Assembly: GCA_047967505.1 (NCBI GenBank)
Contig: CM106539.1
Origin: Dipteris shenzhenensis
Lineage: Eukaryota > Polypodiophyta > Polypodiopsida > Gleicheniales
Length of the DNA: 64,000 bases
Direction: 5' to 3' (one strand)
Positions 1 to 12,299 of the stretch are shown here, piece after piece; position 1 is the first letter of the stretch, and the number at the start of each line of letters is the position of its first letter. A program made the translations under genes and the position numbers. The notes beneath the pieces were generated by a model, which was given only the letters and a program-made list of their open reading frames with translations, was not told the DNA's origin and did no database searches.

Positions 1-479
1 AATCACAAAACGCTATGATTTGCCCTTATGAAAAGGGAAGTTTGAGCACTTAACCATATTAAAATTTTATCCTTTATTATCATGACCTTTAAAAACTTTC
101 AAACACATTTCCAAACGGTTTAAATAATTCAAACAAAATGATCATGCATCGGAATGCATGACAAAGATTCAAACCAAAACTTGGGCTTTGAAGTCAGTTG
201 AGGAAGCTAATATTGCAGCCCACTGTTCATTGAAAAAATTAGAAACTATATGCAAGAAAGTACAATAGAAGCAAGGAAATAATGGCCACTAATATAACCA
301 CTTCTAACTCCATAATCATAAGAAAAACCAATTAAAAGTAGGAAACCTACTAATATAGAGTTAATCTAGAAATTGCAGCAACATAGCTAGTTACAGCTCT
401 TAGTAGAGCAAGCTTTTGAATAACAAATGAAGAGTTAACTCGATGCATCACTACACTTCTGAGTATCATATGTCGACAT
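1..479. other. No recognised feature
   Basis: AT-rich stretch in which I see no convincing coding region, RNA gene or repeat structure. It may be the downstream flank of the hAT remnant that follows. Confidence 0.5.
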
Positions 480-1390
480 GTTTTTGCTGCATTTTACCAT
501 AATTGAATTGCTGGCATGAAGTCAAACTCTTGTAAAGGTGGTCCATCAATTGAAATCCGCATTAGAGCATCCATGCTTTTTGACTCCAGCCTGTTTCTTA
601 ACTTATTTTAGATAATGTTATGAATGCTAAAGCCCCTTTCACAGATAATAGTGCTAGACATTGCAACATGGCAATTTCTGCAATTCAAAGAAGCATAGGA
701 TACTTCTCACACAACACTTAATGAAGCACCATGTGTCTTTCAAAACTTTCCCTTTCCAATCTGATGTTTCTTCAAGGCTCTTCCATCAATCATAGCTTTT
801 GAGCTCTTGAGTGGAAGGAAACATAGAGGGAACAAGGACTTTCAAGCTCTCCATCATTTTCAGAAAATCTAGCTTGCAAGTTGCTTCTAACCTTAACACA
901 AAATGCACGTTGGAACTCAAGAGCTTCTACAAGGTCACCTCTAATAACACATCTATCTATTCTCACTCCATAATACATATCACCTTTCAAAGCCCTCCTC
1001 ATTGTGCATAACCAGCCATCTTGACATCCAAGTTCAGGTATAGAAGGAAAGCCACACCCATCATGACCTTGCATGTTCATATCGATGTCTTGAGCACCCA
1101 TGAACTCCATCTCTATCGGAGTGATCGTAGCAGCCACAAGTGTCACATCCACGTAATGCTTATGAAAAGTATACGTCAAGCTTGCAAGATCATCCACAAT
1201 GTCTCCCAAAAAGTGCAGCATGTATATGAACTTGAAATTTGCTACCATTTTGAAAACTCTCACACTTTCTTCATGCAAGCATACCAAAAGTGGTTCTCTT
1301 CATGCAAGCATACCAAAAGTGGTTCCAGCATTCCACAAATCTTTGATATTACCTTGAATCGGCTCAGCCACCTCATCATATGTATAAACC
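480..1390 (-). pseudogene. hAT-superfamily transposase remnant (ZMYM/DUF4371-like)
   Basis: Read on the minus strand, about 530-660 encodes the hAT C-terminal dimerisation signature: an ERGFSIHNII-type stretch, a stop, then NKLRNRL and SMDALMRISIDGP. Upstream, 790-1287 is open for 165 codons and resembles the helical middle part of the TTF-type/ZMYM1-like hAT proteins of plants. The family is a cut-and-paste DNA transposase acting in the nucleus. At least one stop breaks the dimerisation region, the two parts lie in different frames, and no N-terminal BED or TTF finger or terminal repeats are visible. I read it as a dead, truncated copy. A domesticated hAT-like gene fragment is the alternative. 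Confidence 0.7.
1269..1326. repeat. Two-copy 29-bp tandem repeat
   Basis: Two near-identical 29-bp units (starting CTTCATGCAAGCATACC) lie side by side inside the hAT remnant, so part of the decayed transposase sequence was locally duplicated. Confidence 0.85.
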
Positions 1391-1529
1391 CAAGAAAGAC
1401 ACTTCAGGCTCATGATCATACATGTAAGTGGCATAAACAATCAAGTGCTCAAATTGAGATGTTTGTGGATTCATCGACCAAGAGACCAAAAAAGGAAGAG
1501 GACTCCATAGTAGTAAAGGCACTCCTTCT

Positions 1530-1960
1530 CTACCTCCCTCCCTCCCTCCCTCCCGCTCCCTCTCCCTCCCTCCCTCTTTCCCTCCCTCCCTCCTGAAGTA
1601 AAGGTAGTGTTCAGGAGTACTTGTATTAGCTGCGTGCCCTTGGCTTGGCCTTATTAAAGGTGTTTCGGTTAAGAAGCGAATTCGGAACCAACTTTCACTT
1701 ACTATTTCACACACACACACACACTCTCTCTCCCTCTCTCTCTCTCTCTCCTCCCCCACTCTCTCTCTCTCCCTCTCACTCTCTCTCTCCCCCCCCCTCT
1801 CCAATTCATCTCTCACCCCTCAAAACCCTTCCCCCCCTTCTGTGTGTGTGTGTGTGTGAGAGTGAGCATGCGCTTTCAACCCTCTTTTCCATGCTATGCA
1901 TCCAATTCCTTTGTGTGCGTGTGTGTGAGCGTGCGCTCTCAAACCTCTTTTCCATGCTAT
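1530..1960. repeat. Low-complexity pyrimidine tract and (GT)n microsatellites
   Basis: Runs of CCCT, (CA)n, (CT)n, poly-C and (TG)n follow one another. A motif of about 45 bp containing TCTTTTCCATGCTATGCATC occurs twice (about 1880-1910 and 1945-1970). Open frames here are artefacts of low complexity. Confidence 0.85.
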
Positions 1961-2254
1961 GCATCCAATTCGTTTTCTTTACGGTAGGCAACCTAGGGAG
2001 ATGTTTAGGTTTTCTCACAACCCCTTTAGCCACTTGTCATGAATCTAAGCCCTTCAATCTTATGCCCTTGATTTTGTTTGATGTAAAAGCTAAGCTTTTG
2101 ACTAAAGCACTAAAAGCATATAGGTGCTTTTCACAATAAGAAGACTATATAAACTTTTCAAACCTATTAGATTTGAAGAGATGGTCTACTTGATTTGCAA
2201 GTTTGGGCTCTTTGGCATGTGAAGCTTTGGAAAGCCTCACGATGACCTTATGCT

Positions 2255-2324
2255 GTACTCTCACAAGCCTAAAAGCTCAACTTACTACAGTACTCTCACA
2301 AGCCTAAAAGCTCAACTTACTACA
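2255..2324. repeat. Two-copy 35-bp tandem repeat
   Basis: Two identical 35-bp units beginning GTACTCTCACAAGCC are directly repeated upstream of the potassium transporter gene. No function is suggested. Confidence 0.85.
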
Positions 2325-3526
2325 GTGATTAAACTCCCATTTTCCCGAGGTTGGAGAGACACGTAACGCTAGCTAAGTGGAGAGGGAGAATGTAACGTTG
2401 GCTAAGTGGACTTCTTCGGGCTTCCTCTAATGATAGTTGTTTTTTTGTGCTGTCCAGAGAAAGTTGGAATCATCCCGCTCAAGGACACACACAGATCCTC
2501 TCAGGGTCACATTGGCAACTTTTCGCGAGATTGTCTCTTGGCGTTCGACTACGATTACGACTATTGACATTCAGGTAACATGCCATCAAATTTGCAAGAC
2601 TTATCCTCGGTGCTAATATTCTCGATGTTTATATTCTCGGCATTATCTCGGCACCCAAGGAAGGGCCTGTTCCCTCGGAGTATAACTTTTTGGGGAAGGA
2701 AGCGCACCACCTCCCCGTCCACACTACGTGTGGTTATAATAATTATATATTATATATTTTAATATAAATATTTTCAATTACTAGTCCATTCATAATTTCT
2801 TGTTTTCAATTTGAATTCTTACAACATTCCTCTTGTTTAATGCATGTTATCGATACGAGGGAGCAAGGAAATCTAAGATGGATGCAACATTGAAGGATGA
2901 CTACACCTTTATTCAGATGGTTGTAGTCCATGTGACAATATTGTAAAAACTGCAATGAGGATTAGTTACTGTATCGTCTTATTCATGTATTTGTTGGACT
3001 TCAACTTCCAAAATAGACATTTGCAGGGAGGATTGGGTCCGAACGGACCCGAAGTTAAGTCTCATGTCCACTATTTTACTCATTCTCTTTTTTCCTTAAA
3101 CAATTGATAAAATAGTAGGCTGAGGCTTCAATAATTTAGAGTTAGTAGTTACTTGCTCCACGATGGAAAGAGTGAGTAGTTTTGTTTGGATGTGGGACAA
3201 AAGTAGGCCTCGTGAAGTCATTGATTAATTTGGATGGGGATCCCATGATGAGAGAAAGTTGCTAAATTGGAAAGGATGGTGGGAAGCTTTTGGCGTACAA
3301 CGCGCTTTTACAAACTTAGCATGTCGTCGTCTTTCTATCGTCAACGAGCTACCTCTCTTCGCCTTTACTCTCTCATCTCCATCTCCTCTTTCGATACTCT
3401 TCCTGGAATGCACTTTGCAATCTCTCATCTCCAACTTCCTCACAACATGCACAGTTTGCCTCCAGGTTGACGGATTTTGCCTCTCCTCCTTAGTTTCCCA
3501 TTCCATCGCGCTGCACTCCCATCGTT
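2325..3526 (+). promoter_or_regulatory. Upstream region of the HAK/KUP gene
   Basis: This 1.2-kb stretch directly precedes the start codon at 3527 and must contain the promoter and 5' UTR. An AT-rich block (about 2735-2775) is followed by CT-rich sequence close to the start (3330-3440), as is common in plant leaders. I cannot place a TATA box or transcription start with confidence. Small open frames on both strands at 3225-3540 have no recognisable domain. Confidence 0.4.
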
Positions 3527-6500
3527 ATGGACCGTTCTGACCTCCCCTCCAGCGGCAATATGTTTGAGCTAAACCAACGTCTCGACAAGCCCTTGGATGA
3601 GGAGGCTGGACGCGTTCGGGGCTTTGAAGGCGTCCGCAAGGTCTGTTGTCGCTGTAGCTTATCCAAAAGCTTTCTCTTGCCTTCTGTATCTGTATCTGTT
3701 TGATAACGAGCTGCCTCAAATCAAAGCAAATGCCTAGAATGCTACAATGTCTTACAAAGCTCGTGACGAGAAACGCTGCATGCTTTTCCGCCTTCTTTTT
3801 CTTCCTCGCTTGCAATGTTTTGATTTTCGAAAGTTCAATACAGGTCTCCCCAATCGTTGTTCTGCGCTTGGCTTTCCAGAGCCTTGGCATTGTATATGGA
3901 GATTTGGGGACGTCCCCGTTGTACGTGTACAATAGCACCTTTCCCGATGGGATTGGTGGGAAAGAAAATCTCTTAGGAGTGCTCTCTCTCATCATTTACA
4001 CCTTGACAATGATCCCCTTGATCAAGTATACGTTCATAGTCATGAGAGCAAATGACAACGGTGAAGGTATTTCTGATGTCCTTACATTCCTGTGCTGATT
4101 CGCGTAAATTCATCTCAAGCGGAAATATAAGTGTATGACTGGTCAAAATGTTTTTTATAGGAGATTTCTTTTAAGAATAGATTCTTCTTTTGATTCAAGC
4201 AATTAGCATGTTGCAATGCAGGAGGGACTTTCGCACTCTATTCTTTGATTTGCCGGCACGTGAAAGTCAATACGATTCCTAATCAGCATCCCACAGACCA
4301 GGCGCTCACAACATACAGTCGACGTGAACATAATGACAAGTCATTAAAAGGGAAGATAAAGCGGTGGCTGGAAGAAAAGCCATCCTGCCAAAGGCTTCTA
4401 GTCCTATTGGTTCTTTTTAGTACTTGCATGCTAATAGGTGACGGAGTCTTGACACCCGCAATCTCAGGTATTTTTTGTGGGTTACGATATTTCAATTTGG
4501 TACATGGGAGAAGAACGTGAAGATTGTCTGTGCCTTGAACATGTGTCAGCCATTGAAGAGATAATCTTAAAACCTATTGCTGCTTTGCTTGAAGCTGTGG
4601 CTTATGAGGCTGAAGACTGAACATTTGATCACGTGTATTCGCCTGTCTGTTTGAACTACCTTGCTTCTAGTGACAAAAGGATGAATTAGAAAGTGGAGAT
4701 GCTCCCATGGTCAGACGTTAACTGGAAAGAGGCATTACCCTGTAATGTTTGAATCCGCCCTATGGACTTATTTGCTAAAAAGACTTACCGCGGTAGGGTG
4801 ATGCAAAAGCATACGGTAGATCAAAAAGTAACATCTAAAGGCTCTCCCTTTTGTAGGAGAGGGTTTCGAACCTCGGCAGAAAAATGGAACCCTTCAGTGG
4901 CTGTTTGAAGAGCAACAAAAGCATTTTCAGTTAAATCATAGTGATCTAGAGTTATTGAGGAGGATTCTGGGTCAAACTGAAGGGAGGTGGTCTTCTGATA
5001 TAGGTTTGAACTCCAGAGAATGGTGGGTAGGTTGAAAAGAATGGCCCCCAGTCAAAAGCTGTCAAAGTGTAGTGGTCACCTCTCTAAGGGATAAACTTTT
5101 AAGGTGATGTCTATAATTGATTCTCCCTCGGTAGGCCACAAGGGAGTCCAGCATGCATCTTTTCTTCGTGTGCCCAAATGCCCAAATACATGGAACCCTT
5201 CAGTGGCTGTTTGAAAAAGTATTTTCAGTTAAACCAGAGTTATTGAGGAGGATTCTGGGTCAAACGGAAGGGAGGTGGTCTTCTGATATAGGTTTGAACT
5301 CCAGAGAATGGTGGGTAGGTTGAAAAGAATGGTCCCCGGTCAAAAGCTGCCAAAGTGTAGTGGTCGCCTCTCTAAGGGATAAACTTTGTAAGGTGATGTC
5401 TATAATTCATTCTCGCTTGGTAGGCCACAAGGGAGTCCAGCATGCATCTTTTCTTCGTGTGCCCAAATGCCCAAATACATGGAACCCTTCAGTGGCTGTT
5501 TGAAAAAGCATTTCAGTTAAGCCATAGTGATCTAGAGTTATTGAGGAAGATTCTGGATCAAACGGAAGGGAGGTGGTCTTCTGATATAGGTTTGAACTCC
5601 AGAAAATGGTGGGTAGGTTGAAAAGAACGGTCCCCGGTCAAAAGCTGCCAAAGTGTAGTGGTCGCCTCTCTAAGGGATAAACTTTGTAAGGTGATGTCTA
5701 TAATTGATTCTCGCTTGGTAGGTCACAAGGGAGTCCAGCATGCATCTTTTCTTCGTGTGTCCAAATGCCCAAATACATGGAACTTAGTGCGTTCAAAAAA
5801 TACACTTGGGAAAAGATAGAAACATGTGCTGTTTTCTGATGTGTCACTTACCCTAAAGCAGATAAACAGCAGGGAATGTATAGTGAATCAAAGTACAAGT
5901 GTATGCATGGGTGCCATTCAAAAGCTGAAGGCTGAAGCTAGAGCATGGCATAAGCTCTTGCGCATGAACCAAGATTTTATGGCCTGGAGAAGAGCTGGAA
6001 CGAAGATGAATGAGCAAAAAAAGGCAAATCTAGTGGGCTACCTAGGACTCTACTTATATACAAAAAATTTAAGAGTTACCCTCTCCCTTGTCCCTTGGTC
6101 ATAAATCCAGTCACACAAGTGGCCTAATTTACGGGACCCACCTTTAATGTCTATGGATAATAAGCCTAGGTCTGTGTAAGTTGTTTTGGACTCCATAAAG
6201 TAGGGCTATAGTTCTCCAAGTCCATTGCATTCGCCTACTTAAGCATTTTCTCACCTACAACATGGGAATAGTGCACTGCTGCATAGAATAAACAGTCCAC
6301 ATTCGTCCACCATAAGTGTCTCTTCTACCATGACCATAAGCTCCCGCCTGTAGCTTGATTTACTTGTTTGCTACCTTGTGAGCATATTTGATTCCTTAGC
6401 ATACACCCACATGTAACCATTGGCCTTTTGGAATGAGTTTATCAAGTCATCCTTGGGGTCATTTGTGGTTAGGATAATCAAAGGTAGAAAAGAGTGGTAG

Positions 6501-9500
6501 TGAGGGGGGCAAAGATAGGGGCAAGGAGGGAGCACAAAAATACCACTGCACTACTTTTGAAATGCGTTTTCTTAACATGATATCTTTCTCAAGAGAAAAC
6601 TTCATTGAAGATTTGGTGATGCTGACAATTTCTTTCATGGTGCAGTGCTTTCCTCCGTAGATGGGATCAAGGTGAACTATCCACGAATCAGTAATGGTGA
6701 GTGTTTGGTTTTGTATTCAATGCAACGCTAAATTTTTTAATTGATGAATTCTAAAATTTGTTGCTGTCTCTGCCAGGTTGGGTGGTGGCAATAGCTTGTA
6801 TCATCTTAGTAGTCCTGTTCAGTGTGCAGCGCTTTGGCACAGACAAAGTTAGTTGGTTCTTTGCTCCAGCAGTTTTGGTCTGGCTCCTTGCGATTGGTTC
6901 TATTGGAGTATACAACACTGCTAAGCACGACCACTCTGTGTTAAAGGCATTTTCACCAGTTTATGCTATCCGGTACTTCATCAGAAATAAACGTAAAGCA
7001 TGGGTGTCCCTTGGGGGTGTCTTTCTAAGCATAACAGGTAGGGTATTTGTGGAAGTAAATTTGCAACTGTATGTTGAGGAACTCGAGCAGGATTTGATGA
7101 AGTCAATCCTGTATTCAGATGCATTTAACTGATCCTGTAAAGTTTTTCAGGCTCTGAAGCTTTGTATGCTGATTTGGGACATTTTTCAGTATTATCTGTT
7201 CAGGTATTTCTTTTCAAAATCAATCAATTCAATATGCCTATAATTTTATCTGCATGCAAAAGATTTGTGCTTTTTTAAAGTCTCGTATGTTGCAAAAGAG
7301 GAACATATCATGCATAAGCCGAATGTCTTCCCGACAAATTTCAAAATAAATTATTATTTTCAATTATAAAAATTTCAAACATTCCATCCAGGTTAACTCT
7401 AAGAAAAAAGGGAGGGAGGGTTATAAATGATGCTTTATTTTTTTTAAAAAAATCTAAAAAACAAAGCTGCACTAAACATCTCCATGCAACGCTGGGCGCA
7501 GGCAGAGCCAGCCATGGCCCTTGGATGCAAATAGATTCAATCGATCTCAATGCTAAGGCATGAGGGCGCTTGATCTTCTTGGATCCAATGGCCCTAATTC
7601 AAAGTAGTAGAGCAAGTGGGGGGCGGCTGCGAGAGACATTAATGCAAGAAGGCAAGTGGGCAGAGCATTCGATGTTGCACAATGCTGTCCAAGGTGCAGC
7701 AACTGTCCACGACAAAGCCGATGTAAGACATTAGATCTACTTAGATCTAATGTTCCAAAATAGTTTGCGGGCGCAGCTGCCAAGAATTCAATGCCATGCA
7801 CCATGTGTGTGTGCAATTGGCATGGTCACACCCACCGCCATGTGGAAGATCATCTCCACCATTGGATCAAGCTTATGGACTGTGGTGGCTATCCATGAAG
7901 ACTATGTCTACTCTTTCAAGATCACAAACACCCAATTGTGGCTTGTTTTTTGTGCCCCTTCTTGCCCTTGTCCTTTTTGGACTCTACTTCTTCAAGACCA
8001 TGAACACCCAATTATGGCTCGTTTTTGGTGCCCCTTCTTGCCCTTGTCCTTTTTGGACATGAAACTAATTTAGGAACATATTTTCCTTCAATGGATTAGC
8101 ATGCGTAATCCTAAACCATAGCACAACAATGGAAGTCTCGTGCTGTTTCATAGGCTTTTGAATTTCCGCCACTTTTGCAATTCATAATGGATGTCTGAGA
8201 GGGTTCTTTTGAGCAAGAGTTGCATCATGGATCCAACCTTCAAAGCTTGTATGGAACCTGCCCACATTTCCGTGAACTCTTCTTGTCTTTGGTGAGATCT
8301 TCGTGCACCAAGATACATCTCTCGTGCAGGTACAGCTTCTACCTCAAGTGGTATATTCTGAGGTTATACAAGCTATTCGGAAGGAAGAGAAGATGTTGGC
8401 CATACAAAAGGATGGCACAGAGAAGTAGTGTTACTCTTTAACCAATCAAGGAAAATCCCATAATAAAGGTCAATTTTCATGGGTCAGTGCTAATCTGAAT
8501 TAATGAGACGTTGTTCAATTAGTTATTTGATATGGTTAAAGGTTTAGCTATTTTTAATCATACGTTCATCTAGGTATATGCTTCTGCCATATTAGCGGAC
8601 ATGCAAATTTCACCTTGTGAAGTTTTCGTCCAAGTTGCGGCCTGCTGGTATTGTGATAATTCTATCTTAAATGGTGCGTTGCCCTATCAGCTAGATTTAG
8701 ATTTAGATGCTCGTTGGGGAGAGACTAAAATGAAAACGTTTAGACTTCACAAGCAGTTGTAGCTTGAATGAAGAGATTTTGGACTACCTTTTGATTAGCC
8801 TTCTCCTTTAGTGCTAGCCTTCGTCATGGCTGAGTCTGCCCTTCACCTCCGGTGTGCCGACAGAAACTCAGCACGAAGACTTTGTATAAATGGATGCTCA
8901 AGTATGTGTGGGTGTGTGGATTTGTATGTGTGAGAATATATTTTTATACTATGGTCTACACCCACTGTTGGGCGCTGATGACGTCAGTGGGGATGTCATA
9001 GTAGCTAGTCCCTGCTATGCATGATGGAGTTTATGGTTTTCAACCTTGTGAGTGACTATCATGAGATTGAAACTGCACTATGTTGTGTTTTTAGAGGATG
9101 AGTTTGGGAATGTTCCTGGATTCATCTAGGTATATACTTTCAAAAGGTTAATTTGTAGCTCTCTATGGAATTAATTGTCTATTCCATTAAGTTAGGTTTC
9201 TAAAAAGTGACCTAGGTTCCTAGATGTCTATCTCCTCAACATGCCAATGCATCAAGTTGATATTAATGGAAAGATGACTAATAATGTGTGCATACATGAA
9301 TGTTAGACACGTCAAGAATTTGGTGAAGACTGTATGGTAGCCACCACATGCCACAAAAAAAGTTACCAAGTAATTGGAATAGTATTCATGAATACGTCCC
9401 AACTCCAGATGCAGCAATGAAATGTGACATGTACGGACATGTGAGACAGAATTGTTGGCCCAATATCTTTCAAGCCTGGGAAGAGACCTTGTTAACAGTA

Positions 9501-11605
9501 CAGCTGTGAAATAGGTCTATCCCAAGGGGACTGGAGTCAGGTTTCAGATACAAAATCTACAAAAATAGGGGAGCCCAAAAAAACTGTCAGTACAGCTGTG
9601 AAATAGGTCTATCCCAAGGGGACTGGAGTCAGGTTTCAGATACAAAATCTACAAAAATAGGGGAGCCTGAAAAAACTGTCTCCACCTTCCACTGTTGAGG
9701 GAATCTAAGGGCAGCAAGCCACCATGAAAGAGTCTTGATAGCACTGCCTGTAAGATGATCCTAATCTCTATTGGAGATTGTACTGGATGGTTACAAAGCT
9801 CTTTAAACCGTGTACTATTTGCTGTAGTGATTCTATTATAAATAGCTGGATATTAGAGTGGCTAAATTTGGAGGCTGTGGAGCCACAAGTTTCTGATCTG
9901 TCTGATTTAATTGCATTTTCAGCTTGCATTTGGTTTTTTGGTGTTCCCGTGTTTGCTCTCCTCGTATGTGGGCCAGGCTGCCTATCTCTCAAGGTTTCCT
10001 CGTGATGTCGAGCAAGCTTTCTACGAGTCAATCCCTGGTGATGATCCTTACGTCATGGCTTGTGTTTTCATCTTTATGTTCATGTTTAAAGATGACTGCT
10101 GTTGATAGTTTTATTTATTCTCATTGCAAAAAGAAAAATTATGAAAAGAGGTTTTTGGCATTTGTGTTTTCAGATTCTGTGTATTGGCCAATGTTTGGAG
10201 TTGCAACACTGGCTGCTATCATTGCAAGCCAGGCAACTATTTCTGCTACCTTTTCCCTCATCAAGCAATCTCTTGCACTTGGTTGCTTCCCAAGGGTGAA
10301 CGTGATTCATACTTCAAAGAAGTTCCCTGGACAGATATATATACCAGAAATCAACTGGATTTTGATGGTTCTGTCCATCCTTATCACTGCTGGTTTCAGA
10401 CAGACTGTCCAAATTGGAAATGCTTATGGTGAGTCTTCTTACATCGTTACTCAGCAGGCGTTTTCAAAGAAATATATTTCAATACAACTCTGTTGATCAA
10501 TTTAATACTGATGGACCTTCTTTGTACAGGGATTGCTGTTGTGCTTGTCATGATTGTAACAACAATTCTCATGACTCTAGTCATGCTATTAGTTTGGCGA
10601 ACCAGGCTGATATACATCATAATGTTTGCTGCCGTCTTTCTTACCGTGGAGTTGATCTTCTTCTCATCCATGCTTTTCAAATTTACTCAGGGTGGCTGGG
10701 TACCTTTAGCCATTGCTGGTGTCTTCTTACTTGTTATGTATTCTTGGCACTATGGCACCCTGAAAAAATATGAATTTGAGATGCACAATAAGGTGTCCAT
10801 GGGTTGGATTTTGGGTTTGGGTCCCAGCCTTGGACTTGTAAGGGTCCCTGGGATTGGATTTATTTATACAGAATTAGCACATGGTGTGCCGACAATATTT
10901 TCTCATTTCATGACTCATTTACCAGCCATACATTCAGTTGTCATCTTCGTTTGCATAAAGTACCTTCCAGTAAGCACTGTTCCCCAGGATGAGAGATTCC
11001 TCGTCAGGCGTATAGGCCCAAAAGACCTCTGGTTATATCGCTGTGTGGCAAGATATGGATATACAGATCTGCACAAGAAGGATGATGGATTCGAGGAGAG
11101 CCTTCTAGAGCATCTTGGTTATTATATTCGAGAAACTGCACTTTTGGAAGATGCACCTGTTTCGGAAGAAGGGAACTCTATAGATCCATCACAAGCAAGT
11201 TCAATTGATTTTCCGCACCCGGAGACCTCCATTAGAATCCCAACTGAAACTTCATCCAATTCAAACTTCATGCAAGGATCTGCTAGCGACTCAATTGATT
11301 CAGAAAGGTCCACAGCAATGGTGCCATCTCAAAGGAGACCGGTTCAGCATGTCAGATTTGCTTGCCAAATGGAAGGATTGGAGGAAGAAAACGATCTGAA
11401 GTTCTTACATGAAGCTAAAGAGGCTGGTGTTGTTCACATTCTTGGAGATGTCATCGTGAGAGCAAAGAGGGACTCAAGTCTGCTGAAGAAGTTTGCAGTT
11501 GACTATGTGTATGCATTTTTGCGTAGGATTTGTTGGGAGAATAGTGCAACCCTAAATATCCCACATGAAAGTGTTTTCAACATCGGTCAAGTGTATTATG
11601 TTTAA
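3527..11605 (+). CDS. HAK: HAK/KUP/KT family potassium transporter, 9 exons, 797 aa
   Basis: This gene encodes a membrane K+ uptake transporter (probably K+/H+ symport) of the plant plasma membrane or tonoplast. Exons: 3527-3640, 3844-4066, 4222-4467, 6646-6696, 6777-7037, 7151-7203, 9923-10037, 10174-10428, 10530-11605. Every intron is GT-AG and all phases agree, giving 798 codons including the stop, the normal family length. The family signature [13 protein letters not shown] lies near residues 54-66, [13 protein letters not shown] follows, then [17 protein letters not shown] and [14 protein letters not shown]. About a dozen hydrophobic segments run to roughly residue 600, followed by a hydrophilic cytosolic tail with a Ser-rich linker. 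The N-terminus has the usual LD-P-DEEAG motif. Introns 3 (2.2 kb) and 6 (2.7 kb) are swollen with tandem repeats. The end of the last exon is duplicated downstream. Substrate and clade cannot be decided here. Confidence 0.95.
4884..5776. repeat. Three-unit tandem repeat (about 290-306 bp) in HAK intron 3
   Basis: Three imperfect copies start at 4884, 5190 and 5479, each opening with ATGGAACCCTTCAGTGGCTG. A fourth start at 5777 is cut after a few bases. The units share blocks around GGTTTGAACTCCAGA and CAAAAGCTG-CAAAGTGTAG. They are non-coding and enlarge the intron. Confidence 0.9.
7927..8057. repeat. Two-copy 76-bp tandem repeat in HAK intron 6
   Basis: Two units beginning AACACCCAATTRTGGCTYGT are repeated with a 76-bp period. 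They differ at a few positions and are non-coding. Confidence 0.85.
9496..9680. repeat. Two-copy 92-bp tandem repeat in HAK intron 6
   Basis: Two almost identical 92-bp units beginning CAGTACAGCTGTGAAATAGG lie about 250 bp before exon 7. The near-identity points to a recent duplication. Confidence 0.9.
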
Positions 11606-12090
11606 CTAGACCACGTGGAAAGCGGAAAGCTGTAAATCAACTGTACATAATCCAAGAGAGTTTTGAAGAGAATTCTACTTTTTGGATAGCTATGTGTGGG
11701 GCATGTTTGGGAGTGTGCACATCTCTCTCTCTCTCTCTCTCCAGTTGTGTAGGGGGTGCGTTCTACTTTTTGGATCAGCTATGTGTTGGGCATGGATGTT
11801 TTGTTCGCATTCTTGGAGATGTCATCGTGAGAGCAAAGAGGGACTCAAGTCTGCTGAAGAAGTTTGCAGTTGACTATGTGTATGCATTTTTGCGTAGGAT
11901 TTGTTGGGAGAATAGTGCAACCCTAAATATCCCACATGAAACTGTTTTCAACATCAGTCAAGTGTATTATGTTTAACTAGACCACGTGGAAAGCGGAAAG
12001 CTGTAAATCAACTGTACATAATCCAAGAGAGTTTTGAAGAGAATTCTACTTTTTGGATAGCTATGTGTGGGGCATGTTTGGGAGTGTGCA

Positions 12091-12136
<46 letters not shown>

Positions 12137-12200
12137 CCCAGTTGTGTAGGGGGTTGCGTTCTACTTTTTGGATCAGCTATGTGTTGGGCATGGATGTTTT
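11437..12200 (+). repeat. Tandem duplication of the HAK last-exon end and 3' UTR
   Basis: The segment 11437-11807, covering the last 55 or so codons of the transporter plus 3' UTR, is repeated from 11808 with a 371-bp period. The second copy keeps the reading frame and stop (to 11976) with only a few substitutions, such as ESVFNIG changed to ETVFNIS. It also repeats the 3' UTR with a longer (CT)n run at about 12092-12134. It lacks the upstream exon and is probably a gene-end fragment, not a second gene. A run of C (12231-12253) and more (CT)n follow. Confidence 0.9.
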
Positions 12201-12299
12201 GTTTTGGGGGTGTGCACACGCGCATGTGCCCCCCCCCCCCCCCCCCCCCCCCCGGGTTTCTCTCTCTCTCTCTCTCATGATCACCTTGGCAGACATCCA

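Noticed and set aside
1376-2139. Long open frames around 1.4-2.1 kb on both strands
   Set aside because: They consist of microsatellite-encoded Arg/Glu, Ser/Leu and His/Thr runs.
11692-11976. A second, separate small gene after the transporter
   Set aside because: Its sequence is a direct copy of the end of the transporter's last exon with no promoter or upstream exons.
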